Below are positions 41,225 through 50,006 of a stretch of 64,000 nt of DNA, piece after piece. The stretch's first letter is position 1. Each line of letters opens with the position of its first letter. The notes under the pieces are model-generated. The model saw only the letters and a program-made list of their open reading frames with translations. It did no database searches and was not told where the DNA came from. The stretch spans positions 434,001 to 498,000 of the forward strand of contig NZ_JALKAH010000005.1 in the NCBI RefSeq assembly GCF_023015625.1, in the 5' to 3' direction. Both the position numbers and the translations under genes were made by a program. This DNA is from Yoonia sp. F2084L (GTDB lineage Bacteria; Pseudomonadota; Alphaproteobacteria; Rhodobacterales; Rhodobacteraceae).

Positions 41225-43099
41225 TTGGTAACGCGTCTTCTGGGGATGTCGCGGATCAAGAAAAAGATAATTTTTTTGGTCACTGACTGCCTTATCGCTC
41301 TGATCAGCTTTTATTGTGCTGTTTGTTTACGCTACGGCACCTGGTGGCCATTTGATTTGCCGAATGTGTCGTTTCTGCTTTTGCCTGTTGTAGCCATTGT
41401 CAGCCCACCGATCATTGTTTTCCTGGGGCTTCACCGGATCAAACTGCACGCTATCGAAAGCGACGCAACAATGCGCATCGCGATGGCCGCTGCCTTACTT
41501 TCGCTGACTGCAATTGCGGCGAGCTACCTTCTAAATCTGGCCGGTCCACGATCTGTGCCCCTAATTTTTGGCGCTGTTTTCTTCCTGTTAGCAATGTCCG
41601 CGCGTGTCTTTGGCCTCTATGCCTTGCGGTATCTCAGCGAACGTCACAGCACCTGCCTGCCGGTCATCATCTATGGCGCGGGCGCGGCGGGTATCCAATT
41701 GGCGGCGGCATTACGCCAATCGGTCGAGGCACGGCCAGTTCTATTCGTTGATGACAATCCAAACCTACACAAGGTGGTCGTTGCTGGCCTCGAAGTCCGC
41801 GCGCCCGGCGAATTGCGACACCTGATTAATAAGTATGGCGTCGCCCGCGTGTTACTCGCGATCCCGTCGCTTTCAGACAAAAAGCGGAATGATCTCTTTG
41901 CCCGGCTTACAAAACTTCCGGTTGAAGTGCAGGTGTTGCCATCGTTCATCGACCTGATGTCTGGACGCAGCCTTGAGACGTCTTTGCGCACGGTTTCACC
42001 AGACGAATTATTGGGCCGTGACATGGTAGAACTTGATACGCCAGAAATTGCCAAGGCCTATGCAGGTCGCGTTGTGATGGTCACGGGTGCAGGCGGCTCC
42101 ATAGGGTCAGAACTGTGCCGCCAGCTGATCAACTGCAATCCAGCTGCAATCGTTCTGTTCGAACAATCCGAATACGCGCTTTATGCCATCAATGGTGAGC
42201 TTTCAGAAATGGCAGCGCAAGCACGCATCCCTGTGATTACAAGGCTGGGATCAGTCACAAATCGGGCCCGTGTTGTACGGGTTGTGACGGGTGACAACGT
42301 CGATATCATTCTGCATGCCGCAGCCTACAAGCATGTCCCGCTGGTTGAAGACAATGAAGTTGAAGGTGCGTCCAACAACGTGATCGGCACGAAAATCGTG
42401 GCTGATGTCGCGGATGAAGTGGGGATTGAGCGGTTTATTCTGGTTTCAACAGATAAGGCCGTGCGCCCCACCAACATCATGGGTGCCACTAAACGGATGG
42501 CTGAACTGGTGGTACAGGATATCCAAACGCGCGCGCCGCAAACCCGCTATGCGATGGTTCGTTTTGGCAATGTCTTGGGCTCATCCGGCTCTGTCTTGCC
42601 GCTGTTTCAAAAGCAAATCGCTGCGGGCGGACCCGTCACCGTCACGCACCCAGACGTGACACGGTTCTTCATGACCATCCCCGAAGCAGCCCGCCTTGTG
42701 TTGCTGGCCGGTGCCTATGCCACGGGCGGCGATGTCTTCGTGCTGGATATGGGCAAGCCGCAAAAGATCGTTGATATCGCGAAGCGCATGATCGAACTGT
42801 CAGGGCGGGAACTGAAAGACCCTGACACTGGCAAAGGCGATATCGCGATTGAAATCACCGGCTTGCGTCCGGGCGAAAAGCTTTATGAAGAGCTTTTGAT
42901 CACCGATGATCTATCCACAACACCGCATCCAAAAATCCTGCGGGCAGAGGAAATACCGCTGAGCGAAATTCAGGTCGCATCACTGCTACGCGCGACCGAA
43001 GCCGCAATCGCAAACGGTGATGCCGCTGCATTGCGCGCAATCGTCCGAGATCGGGTAGAAGGTTATCATCTGCCGACCCATGAAAGCGCATCGGCCTGA
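41225..43099 (+). CDS. pglF: Membrane-bound UDP-sugar 4,6-dehydratase (PglF/WbpM/CapD type)
   Basis: A 624-residue protein. Four membrane helices (residues about 10-120) precede a Rossmann region (VIIYGAGAAGIQLAAALRQS) and the dehydratase proper, with VVMVTGAGGSIGSELCRQLI, AAAYKHVPLVEDN, STDKAVRPTNIMGATKRMAE and FGNVLGSSGSVLPLFQKQIA. The usual catalytic Tyr is replaced by Met in the NIMGATKRMAE motif, as is normal in this family. It converts UDP-GlcNAc to the UDP-4-keto-6-deoxy sugar used by the PglE-like enzyme. The start is a TTG at 41225 preceded seven bases upstream by GGAG; an ATG at 41246 lacks a good site. Confidence 0.91.
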   Translation: MVTRLLGMSRIKKKIIFLVTDCLIALISFYCAVCLRYGTWWPFDLPNVSFLLLPVVAIVSPPIIVFLGLHRIKLHAIESDATMRIAMAAALLSLTAIAASYLLNLAGPRSVPLIFGAVFFLLAMSARVFGLYALRYLSERHSTCLPVIIYGAGAAGIQLAAALRQSVEARPVLFVDDNPNLHKVVVAGLEVRAPGELRHLINKYGVARVLLAIPSLSDKKRNDLFARLTKLPVEVQVLPSFIDLMSGRSLETSLRTVSPDELLGRDMVELDTPEIAKAYAGRVVMVTGAGGSIGSELCRQLINCNPAAIVLFEQSEYALYAINGELSEMAAQARIPVITRLGSVTNRARVVRVVTGDNVDIILHAAAYKHVPLVEDNEVEGASNNVIGTKIVADVADEVGIERFILVSTDKAVRPTNIMGATKRMAELVVQDIQTRAPQTRYAMVRFGNVLGSSGSVLPLFQKQIAAGGPVTVTHPDVTRFFMTIPEAARLVLLAGAYATGGDVFVLDMGKPQKIVDIAKRMIELSGRELKDPDTGKGDIAIEITGLRPGEKLYEELLITDDLSTTPHPKILRAEEIPLSEIQVASLLRATEAAIANGDAAALRAIVRDRVEGYHLPTHESASA

Positions 43100-43106
43100 C
43101 ACTGCG

Positions 43107-43856
43107 TCAGGTGCTGATAAATCGACACGCGCCCAGCGCAATATGCGCCGCTGTCAAACGGCCCGTCTTGTAAGCGCCTGTGTCAATAGCGATCCGGCTA
43201 TCGTGATTAAGTGGTTCATGCACAATTGTATGGCCATGAATGACGCAATGCCCGTCCTGCCGCGCTTGCCCCAAAAACAGGCGGTGGCCCCATAGCAATG
43301 TCTCGGGCTTTTGCATGTCTGGTGCGCGCTCAGGATTCATCGCGGCATGGGCACACCAGACGTTGCCGCTGTTCCATGACAACGGCAAGTCGCGCAGCCA
43401 CGCCACAAGGGGGCTGGGCAAAGCGTCTTCCAATGCCTCGCACGCAGCAAGCGCTTGGTCCGGTGTGGGTGTTTTGGGGAGGTCAATGCCAAAGCTGGCC
43501 AGCGTTTCGCGCCCGCCATTGCGCAGCCAGCGCGCGCCGCGATCAAGCGGGTCGTCAATGAATTGGAGCATCATCTTTTCATGGTTGCCCATCAGGCAAA
43601 CAATCTGCGCAGGACGGCTTTGCGCCAGATCATAAAGCGCTGTCAGTACAGCTGCAGAAGCCGGACCACGATCAACGTAGTCGCCCAAGAAGACGATTGT
43701 CTGATCTTCATCCGTCATGATCTGTGGCAACAGGGCCAGCAACAGATCAACGCGACCATGAATATCACCAACGGCATAAAACGGGGCGTCTGGCCGCAAT
43801 TCATTCTCGACCGTCGGCCCTTGGCGATCCGCGCCCGATGACCGACCGCCAAACAT
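43107..43856 (-). CDS. Serine/threonine phosphatase-like metallophosphoesterase
   Basis: A 249-residue protein with the PP1/2A-type metal motifs: FYAVGDIHGRVDLL (GDxHG), VFLGDYVDRGPAS (GDxxDRG), CLMGNHEKMM (GNHE), and later HGHTIVHEP. It may dephosphorylate a protein or a small phosphate ester. It lies between two polysaccharide genes and reads against them. The ATG at 43854-43856 is the conservative start; a TTG at 43880, with GGGAG upstream, is also plausible. The frame stays open further upstream but would overlap the promoter of the YjbH-like gene. Confidence 0.82.
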   Translation of the reverse strand: MFGGRSSGADRQGPTVENELRPDAPFYAVGDIHGRVDLLLALLPQIMTDEDQTIVFLGDYVDRGPASAAVLTALYDLAQSRPAQIVCLMGNHEKMMLQFIDDPLDRGARWLRNGGRETLASFGIDLPKTPTPDQALAACEALEDALPSPLVAWLRDLPLSWNSGNVWCAHAAMNPERAPDMQKPETLLWGHRLFLGQARQDGHCVIHGHTIVHEPLNHDSRIAIDTGAYKTGRLTAAHIALGACRFIST

Positions 43857-44039
43857 CTTAAGGATGCGTCGCAACAGATGTTTCTCCCTCGTCACCCAAT
43901 GCGCACGCCCAACGTCGTGCCATGTGGCGAATATGCGGCCATCGGCAACCTTCCACCAGTTGTTTTCGCGACACGCGGACAGATTGTAATTGCTTGCACC
44001 CAAGTGTACCCAGCAAGGTATAATCCGGCAGGAGAAACG

Positions 44040-46199
44040 ATGTCGACAGACACAAGACCTTACCGCAAAAGATGCGGGTCTGCACCTTTGGCATGGTTCA
44101 TGCTGGCATTTGGTGTGGCGCAGGCCGGACATGCGCAAGACGCGGATACGACGCCATCATATACTTACAACCTCTTCGGCACGCCCGGCCTGATCGACAT
44201 GCCAACGGCGCAAACTGCGCAAGACGCCGAACTTGCGGCAACAATCGGATATTTTGCCGGAAGCACACGCACGACGCTCAGCTTTCAAATCAGTCCGCGA
44301 TTGTCAGGCAGCTTTCGCTATACCCGTATCGAGAATTGGTCGATTGCGACCGGCCAAGACACATTTGATCGGTCATTTGACCTGCGCTACCGGCTGGTTG
44401 ATGAGAGCACGTGGCGCCCGGCCATCGCCATCGGGTTGCAGGATATGATCGGGACCGGAATATATTCAGGCGAATACATTGTCGGGACCAAGCAGGTCGC
44501 GCCCGCTGTTACCGTGACCGGCGGGATTGGGTGGGGGCGCTTTGGGTCCTACGAAGGGTTCGACAACCCGCTTGGCGCTGTCGACGAACGCTTTAACGAA
44601 CGCCCCGTCGGCACCTCTGGCCTTGGCGGTCAGCTTGAAAGCGGCGAATGGTTTCGGGGCGATGCAGCATTTTTTGGCGGTGTCACCTGGCAACCGACCG
44701 ACCAGCTGACCCTGCTGGCCGAGTATTCGTCAGACGCCTATGTCCGCGAAACAGCCGATGGGCCTGATTTGTTCGAACGGGAGTCACCGCTGAATTTCGG
44801 CCTGTCTTATGCAATGACAGACAATGCGTCGCTGCAAGCCTATTATCTTTACGGCAGCGAATTGGGCGCAGCGCTGACCTTTTCGCTTAACCCCAAAGAA
44901 CCCGCCATTTACGGCGGCAAGAACCTGCGCCCCACGCCGGTTGTGCCACGTGCACCCGGCGCCGCCAGTAATCTGGACTGGACCCAGCAGGATGATGCGC
45001 CCGCAATCCTGCGCGATAACGTCGCGAACCTACTGGAATTTGAAGGGCTGACGTTGGAGGCGATGACTATCGCCCCGACCTCCACCACGGTGCTGTTTCG
45101 CAATGATACCTACATCGCCGGATCAGAGGCCATTGGGCGGATCGCCCGTATCCTGACACGCGTGATGCCTGCCTCGGTTGAGACATTCACGATTGTGCCC
45201 GTCGTGGACGGGATCAAGACGGCGGCAGTTGTGTTGCGCCGCAGCGATATCGAAGAACTGGAATTCGCGCCCGACAATGCGTGGAAATCCTACGCCCGTG
45301 CGCGATTGCAGGATGCCGCGACCGCAGATGAAGATGCCACTTATGCTGATGGCCTCTATCCAAGCTTTCAGTGGCGGCTTGGCCCTTACCTCAACACGTC
45401 GTATTTCGATCCTGATAGCCCGATCCGGGCTGACATCGGGCTGGAACTGTCAGCGCTTTATGACATCGCGCCGGGCCTCACGCTGAGTGGGGCAGTACGC
45501 AAACGCATTGCAGGCAACCGGGGTGACGGGCGGGAAACAGACTCTGTTCTGGAACGTGTGCGCACCAACAGCGCGATTTATGCCGCCGAAGGCGACCCCT
45601 CAATCAACCGCCTGACGGCGGCGTATCAGTTCAATCTGGCCCCCGATTACTATGGGCGGGTCACCGGCGGCTATCTGGAACAGATGTTCGGCGGGCTTTC
45701 GACCGAAGTGCTATGGAAGCCGGTCGACAGCCGTCTGGGGCTTGGGGTTGAGGTGAACTATGCAAAACAACGCGACTTTGATCAGCTCTTCGGGTTTCAG
45801 GATTATGACGTCGTGACCGGGCATGCGTCGGCCTATTACGCTTTTGAAAATAACCTGCACGGTCAGATCGACGTGGGGCGCTACTTGGCCGGGGATTACG
45901 GGACAACCCTGTCGCTTAACCGCGAATTTGATAACGGCTGGCGCGTGGGTGCCTTTGCCACGTTCACAGACGTATCAGCCGAAGATTTCGGCGAAGGATC
46001 CTTCGACAAGGGTTTGCGGTTCTCGATCCCGCTGGAACATTTCCTTGGCACGCCAACGCGACGCGTCAACAACATCACACTGCGCCCCCTCACGCGGGAT
46101 GGCGGGGCGCGTCTGAATATCAGTGGCCGCTTGTATGAAACGGTGCGCGAATACCATGACAATGATTTGCGCGGAAATTGGGGAAGGTTCTGGCGATGA
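44040..46199 (+). CDS. YjbH-like exopolysaccharide outer-membrane protein
   Basis: A 719-residue protein with a long signal peptide (ending GVAQAGHAQ) and two YjbH-type beta-rich regions. The first begins YTYNLFGTPGLIDMPTAQTA, the usual YjbH/WbfB opening. The second half, after a DUF-like soluble stretch near residues 330-450, is rich in alternating aromatic strands, suggesting a barrel. In E. coli the yjbEFGH operon makes an exopolysaccharide. I chose the ATG at 44040 with CAGGAGAAACG upstream. The gene overlaps the next (YjbF-like) by four bases. Confidence 0.86.
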   Translation: MSTDTRPYRKRCGSAPLAWFMLAFGVAQAGHAQDADTTPSYTYNLFGTPGLIDMPTAQTAQDAELAATIGYFAGSTRTTLSFQISPRLSGSFRYTRIENWSIATGQDTFDRSFDLRYRLVDESTWRPAIAIGLQDMIGTGIYSGEYIVGTKQVAPAVTVTGGIGWGRFGSYEGFDNPLGAVDERFNERPVGTSGLGGQLESGEWFRGDAAFFGGVTWQPTDQLTLLAEYSSDAYVRETADGPDLFERESPLNFGLSYAMTDNASLQAYYLYGSELGAALTFSLNPKEPAIYGGKNLRPTPVVPRAPGAASNLDWTQQDDAPAILRDNVANLLEFEGLTLEAMTIAPTSTTVLFRNDTYIAGSEAIGRIARILTRVMPASVETFTIVPVVDGIKTAAVVLRRSDIEELEFAPDNAWKSYARARLQDAATADEDATYADGLYPSFQWRLGPYLNTSYFDPDSPIRADIGLELSALYDIAPGLTLSGAVRKRIAGNRGDGRETDSVLERVRTNSAIYAAEGDPSINRLTAAYQFNLAPDYYGRVTGGYLEQMFGGLSTEVLWKPVDSRLGLGVEVNYAKQRDFDQLFGFQDYDVVTGHASAYYAFENNLHGQIDVGRYLAGDYGTTLSLNREFDNGWRVGAFATFTDVSAEDFGEGSFDKGLRFSIPLEHFLGTPTRRVNNITLRPLTRDGGARLNISGRLYETVREYHDNDLRGNWGRFWR

Positions 46200-46831
46200 G
46201 TTTCCCAAGACCGCACTGGTTCCTTTGCGCAGCACTGGCTTTGGCTGGTTGCGGCAACGCAAGTAATGAGGATGATCTGACAGGCCAGCTTTGGGAGCGG
46301 CTGACGTCGTCCGGGGGCGCGCCAGCAGAGGCACCCAGCTTTGACGCTCTGCGGGCCGGTTTCACGCCTGCCGTTATGGCGCAGATTGACGGTCCGGTGC
46401 TGCTTGTCTCTATTCCTACTTTGGGTACAGCCGCCGCGCTGACGCGGACCAGCGTCAACAACGGGGTTGAGACCTTTTTGACGGCGGATGGGATCAGTAT
46501 CAGCCTGCAAGATGGGCTGGTCGTGGCCACAAGGGGCCTTGGTTTCGATCTGATGACGGCAGATGTTTCCGAAGTATCCCGTGCGTTGCGCGGCGGGCAG
46601 TCTTCAGCGGTGCGAATCCACCGCTATCTGGACGGCGAAAATCAGCTTGTCACGCGTAGTTTCGTTTGCCGCTACACGAACCCTGTTGGTCAAGGAACAC
46701 AAGAACAATGCACGTCGCGCCTTGGCATCATTGAAAATAGCTATATTGTTGATAAAAATGGGTTATTTTCATCCTCAAGGCAGTGGATTTCCCCCCAAAT
46801 CGGCGATATGCGCATCGAACGCCGGGACTAA
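46196..46831 (+). CDS. YjbF-like (GfcB family) lipoprotein
   Basis: A 211-residue protein with a short signal and lipobox (LCAALALAGCGNASN), so it is probably an outer-membrane lipoprotein. The remainder matches the YjbF/GfcB group in size and in the late GTQEQCTSRLGIIENSYIV and SPQIGDMRIERRD segments. Its start overlaps the yjbH-like stop (ATGA), giving the order yjbH-yjbF, the reverse of E. coli. A supporting role in polysaccharide secretion is inferred. Confidence 0.82.
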   Translation: MSFPRPHWFLCAALALAGCGNASNEDDLTGQLWERLTSSGGAPAEAPSFDALRAGFTPAVMAQIDGPVLLVSIPTLGTAAALTRTSVNNGVETFLTADGISISLQDGLVVATRGLGFDLMTADVSEVSRALRGGQSSAVRIHRYLDGENQLVTRSFVCRYTNPVGQGTQEQCTSRLGIIENSYIVDKNGLFSSSRQWISPQIGDMRIERRD

Positions 46832-46942
46832 CGCCCCGACAAGGTTATTCCAATTCTCCCAATCGCTAAGGCGCTGTTTACAATTCTACCCTAGGTCGAT
46901 ATCTTGAAGTTGACTTTCTTACCGGAAACCAAAGGAAACATT

Positions 46943-47167
46943 ATGAAGTTTATTGCTCCACTCGCTCTCACAGCAATCCTTGCAGCTGCACCACTGGCAG
47001 CACAAGAAGTTGAAACAATGGCACCAGCTACTGGCGGTGCAGCAGCTGCAGGCGCCTTGGGCGGTGCAGTTGTTCCGATCGTTCTTGCGACTGTTGTCGT
47101 TGCGGCCATCGCGCTTGGCGCAGGCGATGATGATGATGACCCAACACCAACTACAGCAATGGAATAA
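46943..47167 (+). CDS. Small secreted Gly/Ala-rich protein with acidic tail (YjbE-like position)
   Basis: A 74-residue product: signal peptide (MKFIAPLALTAILAAAPLAA), a Gly/Ala-rich stretch, a hydrophobic segment (VVPIVLATVVVAAIALGAG) and an acidic end DDDDDPTPTTAME. Its place, between YjbF-like and Wza-like genes, and its size fit the small YjbE/GfcA class, which lacks strong sequence conservation. An AAAGGAAA site precedes the ATG. A strong terminator follows, so the product may be made in excess of the downstream Wza-like protein. Confidence 0.72.
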   Translation: MKFIAPLALTAILAAAPLAAQEVETMAPATGGAAAAGALGGAVVPIVLATVVVAAIALGAGDDDDDPTPTTAME

Positions 47168-47193
47168 GCTGACACCTTCGTCGGTTATTTTGC

Positions 47194-47230
47194 GAAGGCA
47201 GGCTTTTCGGCCTGCCTTCTTTCATTTTAG
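47194..47230 (+). terminator. Terminator after the YjbE-like gene
   Basis: GAAGGCAGGC (47194-47203) pairs perfectly with GCCTGCCTTC (47210-47219) around a 6-base loop, followed by a T-rich run. It separates the yjbH-yjbF-yjbE-like group from the Wza-like gene. Confidence 0.8.
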
Positions 47231-47290
47231 GGTCTGAACAAACCATGCTTGCAAGCGTGGCCTGCGTCGATACTGGGCTTGAAAGAATAT

Positions 47291-48637
47291 ATGCGTAAGT
47301 GGATTTTTGGGGTTATTGCAGCCGTATCGCTAACGGCATGTGGTGTGGCATATGTTTCCCCACAGGTTAGCGCTACAGACGGAAAAGTGCGTGTCGTGCC
47401 GCTGAGCGCCGATAGTGTGTTGGTCGCTAACCGCGATACCTATACGCCAAAACAAATCCCCAACGCATTCTTCCAAAACGCCGGAAGTGCGGGGGCGTTA
47501 CGCAGCGCCGGGGCCGCCCCACCACCAAGCCTTTCTGAACAACAGCGCCCTGCAACCTTGGCCGCACGCATCCCACCACCCGTTAACCCCGGCCCATACC
47601 GCATCGGGGTCGGTGATGTTGTGCTGTTAGCAACGAAGTCAGCGGGCACTACGGTCGAAGAGCTCAGCGGGTTACTTGCCGCCCAGAACAGCCGCCAAGG
47701 CTATACGGTGCAGGATGACGGTGCGATTGCCGTGCCCGACGTTGGCAGGATCAACCTTGAGGGTTTGACGCTGGAAGAGGCCGAAGCACAGCTTTTCCAA
47801 AGCCTCGTTGAAAACCGTATTGATCCGACCTTTAGCTTGGAGATTGCAGAGTTTAACTCGCAGCGGGTATCGCTGGGTGGTGCCGTCGCAACACCCATCG
47901 TTGTGCCGATCACCTTGACACCGCTGCGCCTTGACGAAGCGCTCACACGTGCCGGTGGCATTGCAACGGCTGACGTCGATTTTGCATCTATCCGTATTTA
48001 CCGGGACGGGACGCTTTATCAAATTCCTTTGACGCAGTACCTTAGCGAACCGGAACTGCAAAAAACCCGCCTTGCAGCGGGCGACAGCGTCTTCGTCGAT
48101 ACGGCTTTTGAGCTTGAGAAAGCGCGTGCCTATTTCGAAGAACAGATCACGCTGTCACAGTTTCGCCAGCAAGGGCGCAGTCTGGCGCTGGCGCAACTGA
48201 ACACCGAGATTGAATTGCGGCGTGCGGCATTGACCGAAACACGCGTCAACTTTCAGGACCGTATCACCCTTGATGCCGTCGACCGCGATTATGTCTATCT
48301 GACTGGTGAGGTTACCCAACCGGGCCGCTTTGCGATGCCGTTCGGGCAGCAAACGACACTGGCAGATGCGCTTTATTCAGACGGCGGTTTTTCGTCCGAA
48401 ACTGGCAATCCGGCGCAGATCTATGTTCTGCGCAGCGCGGAGGCAGATTTTGGCGCGGTGACGGCTTGGCATCTGGATGCGCGAAACGTAACTAATCTGT
48501 TGCTCGCAACGCGGATGAACCTGCTGCCAAACGATATCATCTTTATCGCCGAACAGCCGATCACGCGCTGGAACCGGGTTGTGCAGCAACTGGTGCCATC
48601 GCTGATTACCTCAGGTGTAGGCATCGCCAGCAGATAA
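47291..48637 (+). CDS. Polysaccharide export outer-membrane lipoprotein (Wza/GfcE-like)
   Basis: A 448-residue lipoprotein (signal MRKWIFGVIAAVSLTACG). The polysaccharide-export domain starts at PGPYRIGVGDVVLLATKSAG, then GRINLEGLTLEEAEAQLFQS; two SLBB-type regions follow (VSLGGAVATPIVVPITLTPL and VYLTGEVTQPGRFAMPFGQQ). It would form the outer-membrane channel paired with the Wzc-like autokinase. The ATG at 47291 is chosen because the signal peptide begins there; the ribosome site is weak. It is convergent with an M16 peptidase gene only ten bases away. Confidence 0.9.
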   Translation: MRKWIFGVIAAVSLTACGVAYVSPQVSATDGKVRVVPLSADSVLVANRDTYTPKQIPNAFFQNAGSAGALRSAGAAPPPSLSEQQRPATLAARIPPPVNPGPYRIGVGDVVLLATKSAGTTVEELSGLLAAQNSRQGYTVQDDGAIAVPDVGRINLEGLTLEEAEAQLFQSLVENRIDPTFSLEIAEFNSQRVSLGGAVATPIVVPITLTPLRLDEALTRAGGIATADVDFASIRIYRDGTLYQIPLTQYLSEPELQKTRLAAGDSVFVDTAFELEKARAYFEEQITLSQFRQQGRSLALAQLNTEIELRRAALTETRVNFQDRITLDAVDRDYVYLTGEVTQPGRFAMPFGQQTTLADALYSDGGFSSETGNPAQIYVLRSAEADFGAVTAWHLDARNVTNLLLATRMNLLPNDIIFIAEQPITRWNRVVQQLVPSLITSGVGIASR

Positions 48638-48647
48638 GCAGGTTAGG

Positions 48648-50006
48648 TCAGCAATCCATCGCCTCTTGTGGGGCTGTGATAACGCATGCACCGGGCAATG
48701 CATCGGCATCTGGTGATACGGCAACCATGATCAGATCGGACGCAGGTGGAAACGCGGTGGTCAACCGTTCGGCAAGGGTGTCGGCCGATACGCTTTCGAC
48801 TTCCCCCAGGATATCGAGCGAGCGGCCCACGGGATAGCCATCCAGCACGCTTTGGATTTCCATTTGCCCCTGATCTACGACGTATTCCCAGATATCTGAA
48901 AAATACTCGTTGTAGGGCACTTTGCGGTCGGCGACGGACCCACTTGGCCCATCTGCGCGAAACGCGTCATAAGCTTCGCGGATTACCCTTTCTGCGTCAG
49001 CCAATTTGCTGCCTTCGACCTCACCGGTCATGTAAAAGATGCGATCCTCACGCGAATAATTGGCAAAACCGACTGAGAAACCATAGCTCGCCCGCAATTC
49101 TGTTCTGACCGCATTGAACAAGACGCTTTGATCACCCTGCCCCAAAGCGTCAAGCAGCATCAAATCTTCAAATTCCTGACCCATGCGCGTGGGTGGCACC
49201 TGACCGACAAAGCCCAAGGTGGTCGCCTGCGCGTCTGGCCTGTGCAGCAAGATGCGAAGGGGGGTAAAGTCTGCGGCAAAAGGCGCAGGCGCGATGTCCC
49301 CGGGATCTGGCAGCGACGCGAATAGCAGATCAACGGCTGTCCCCGCTGTTTCCGCGTCAGTATCGCCAACGACAACGACGGTCTGTGGTGCGTTGGTGAT
49401 GAACTCTGCATGCCATTGCCGTACATCCTCAAGCTTCAGATTTTCGAACAAGCCCGGCTCATCCATGGATAGTGCATTGCGAATCGGTTGTTCGCCGAAA
49501 ACCGCCCAGCGCACCGCTTCAAAGGCCAGAAACTGATCCTGCGCACGGGATTCTACCACGTTTTGTTCAAAGCCATCACGAACGCGGGCGAACCAGCTTT
49601 CGTCAAAGGTGGGGCTGGCCAGATGCGCATTGGCGACCTCCAGCACTTGGTAAAGATGCTCTGGCGGAAAGGTCAGTTGGCCCAAAACATGATCAACAGT
49701 CACATCAAGATAAGCCTCTGCATCCAAATCCGCGAACAGCTCAACCACTTCACCCGGTGGAAAACCCGTCGCACCACCGGCAAGCATCAGGTCAATCGCT
49801 GTGCGCGGGGCTGCCTGATTAACATCCGCTCGCCCGGCCCAATCGGTCGGCCATGCGACCTGGATCGAGATATAGTCGCTGCCCGGTGACTGGATCAGCG
49901 TATAATCCATCTCACCTTCGGTGGTTTGCGTGCTAAAGGATGGGCCGTCTTCCTGACATCCAGCAACCAATAGACTAACAGCGAGTGCAATCACTATTCT
50001 GATCAT
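48648..50006 (-). CDS. M16-family peptidase-like lipoprotein lacking the zinc motif
   Basis: A 452-residue protein with a lipobox (IALAVSLLVAGCQ). Two M16-type domains are recognisable, for example NAPQTVVVVGDTDAETA between them, but the HxxEH zinc motif is absent: the corresponding region reads APRTAIDLMLAGG. It is therefore probably the non-catalytic partner of the upstream M16 protein, whose stop codon it overlaps by four bases. Such pairs form heterodimers in periplasm or on the membrane. The peptide substrate is unknown. Confidence 0.82.
   Translation of the reverse strand: MIRIVIALAVSLLVAGCQEDGPSFSTQTTEGEMDYTLIQSPGSDYISIQVAWPTDWAGRADVNQAAPRTAIDLMLAGGATGFPPGEVVELFADLDAEAYLDVTVDHVLGQLTFPPEHLYQVLEVANAHLASPTFDESWFARVRDGFEQNVVESRAQDQFLAFEAVRWAVFGEQPIRNALSMDEPGLFENLKLEDVRQWHAEFITNAPQTVVVVGDTDAETAGTAVDLLFASLPDPGDIAPAPFAADFTPLRILLHRPDAQATTLGFVGQVPPTRMGQEFEDLMLLDALGQGDQSVLFNAVRTELRASYGFSVGFANYSREDRIFYMTGEVEGSKLADAERVIREAYDAFRADGPSGSVADRKVPYNEYFSDIWEYVVDQGQMEIQSVLDGYPVGRSLDILGEVESVSADTLAERLTTAFPPASDLIMVAVSPDADALPGACVITAPQEAMDC

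Noticed and set aside
43857-44138. Upstream extension of the metallophosphatase gene
   Set aside because: It would overlap the start and promoter of the YjbH-like gene and adds cysteine-rich sequence unlike the family.
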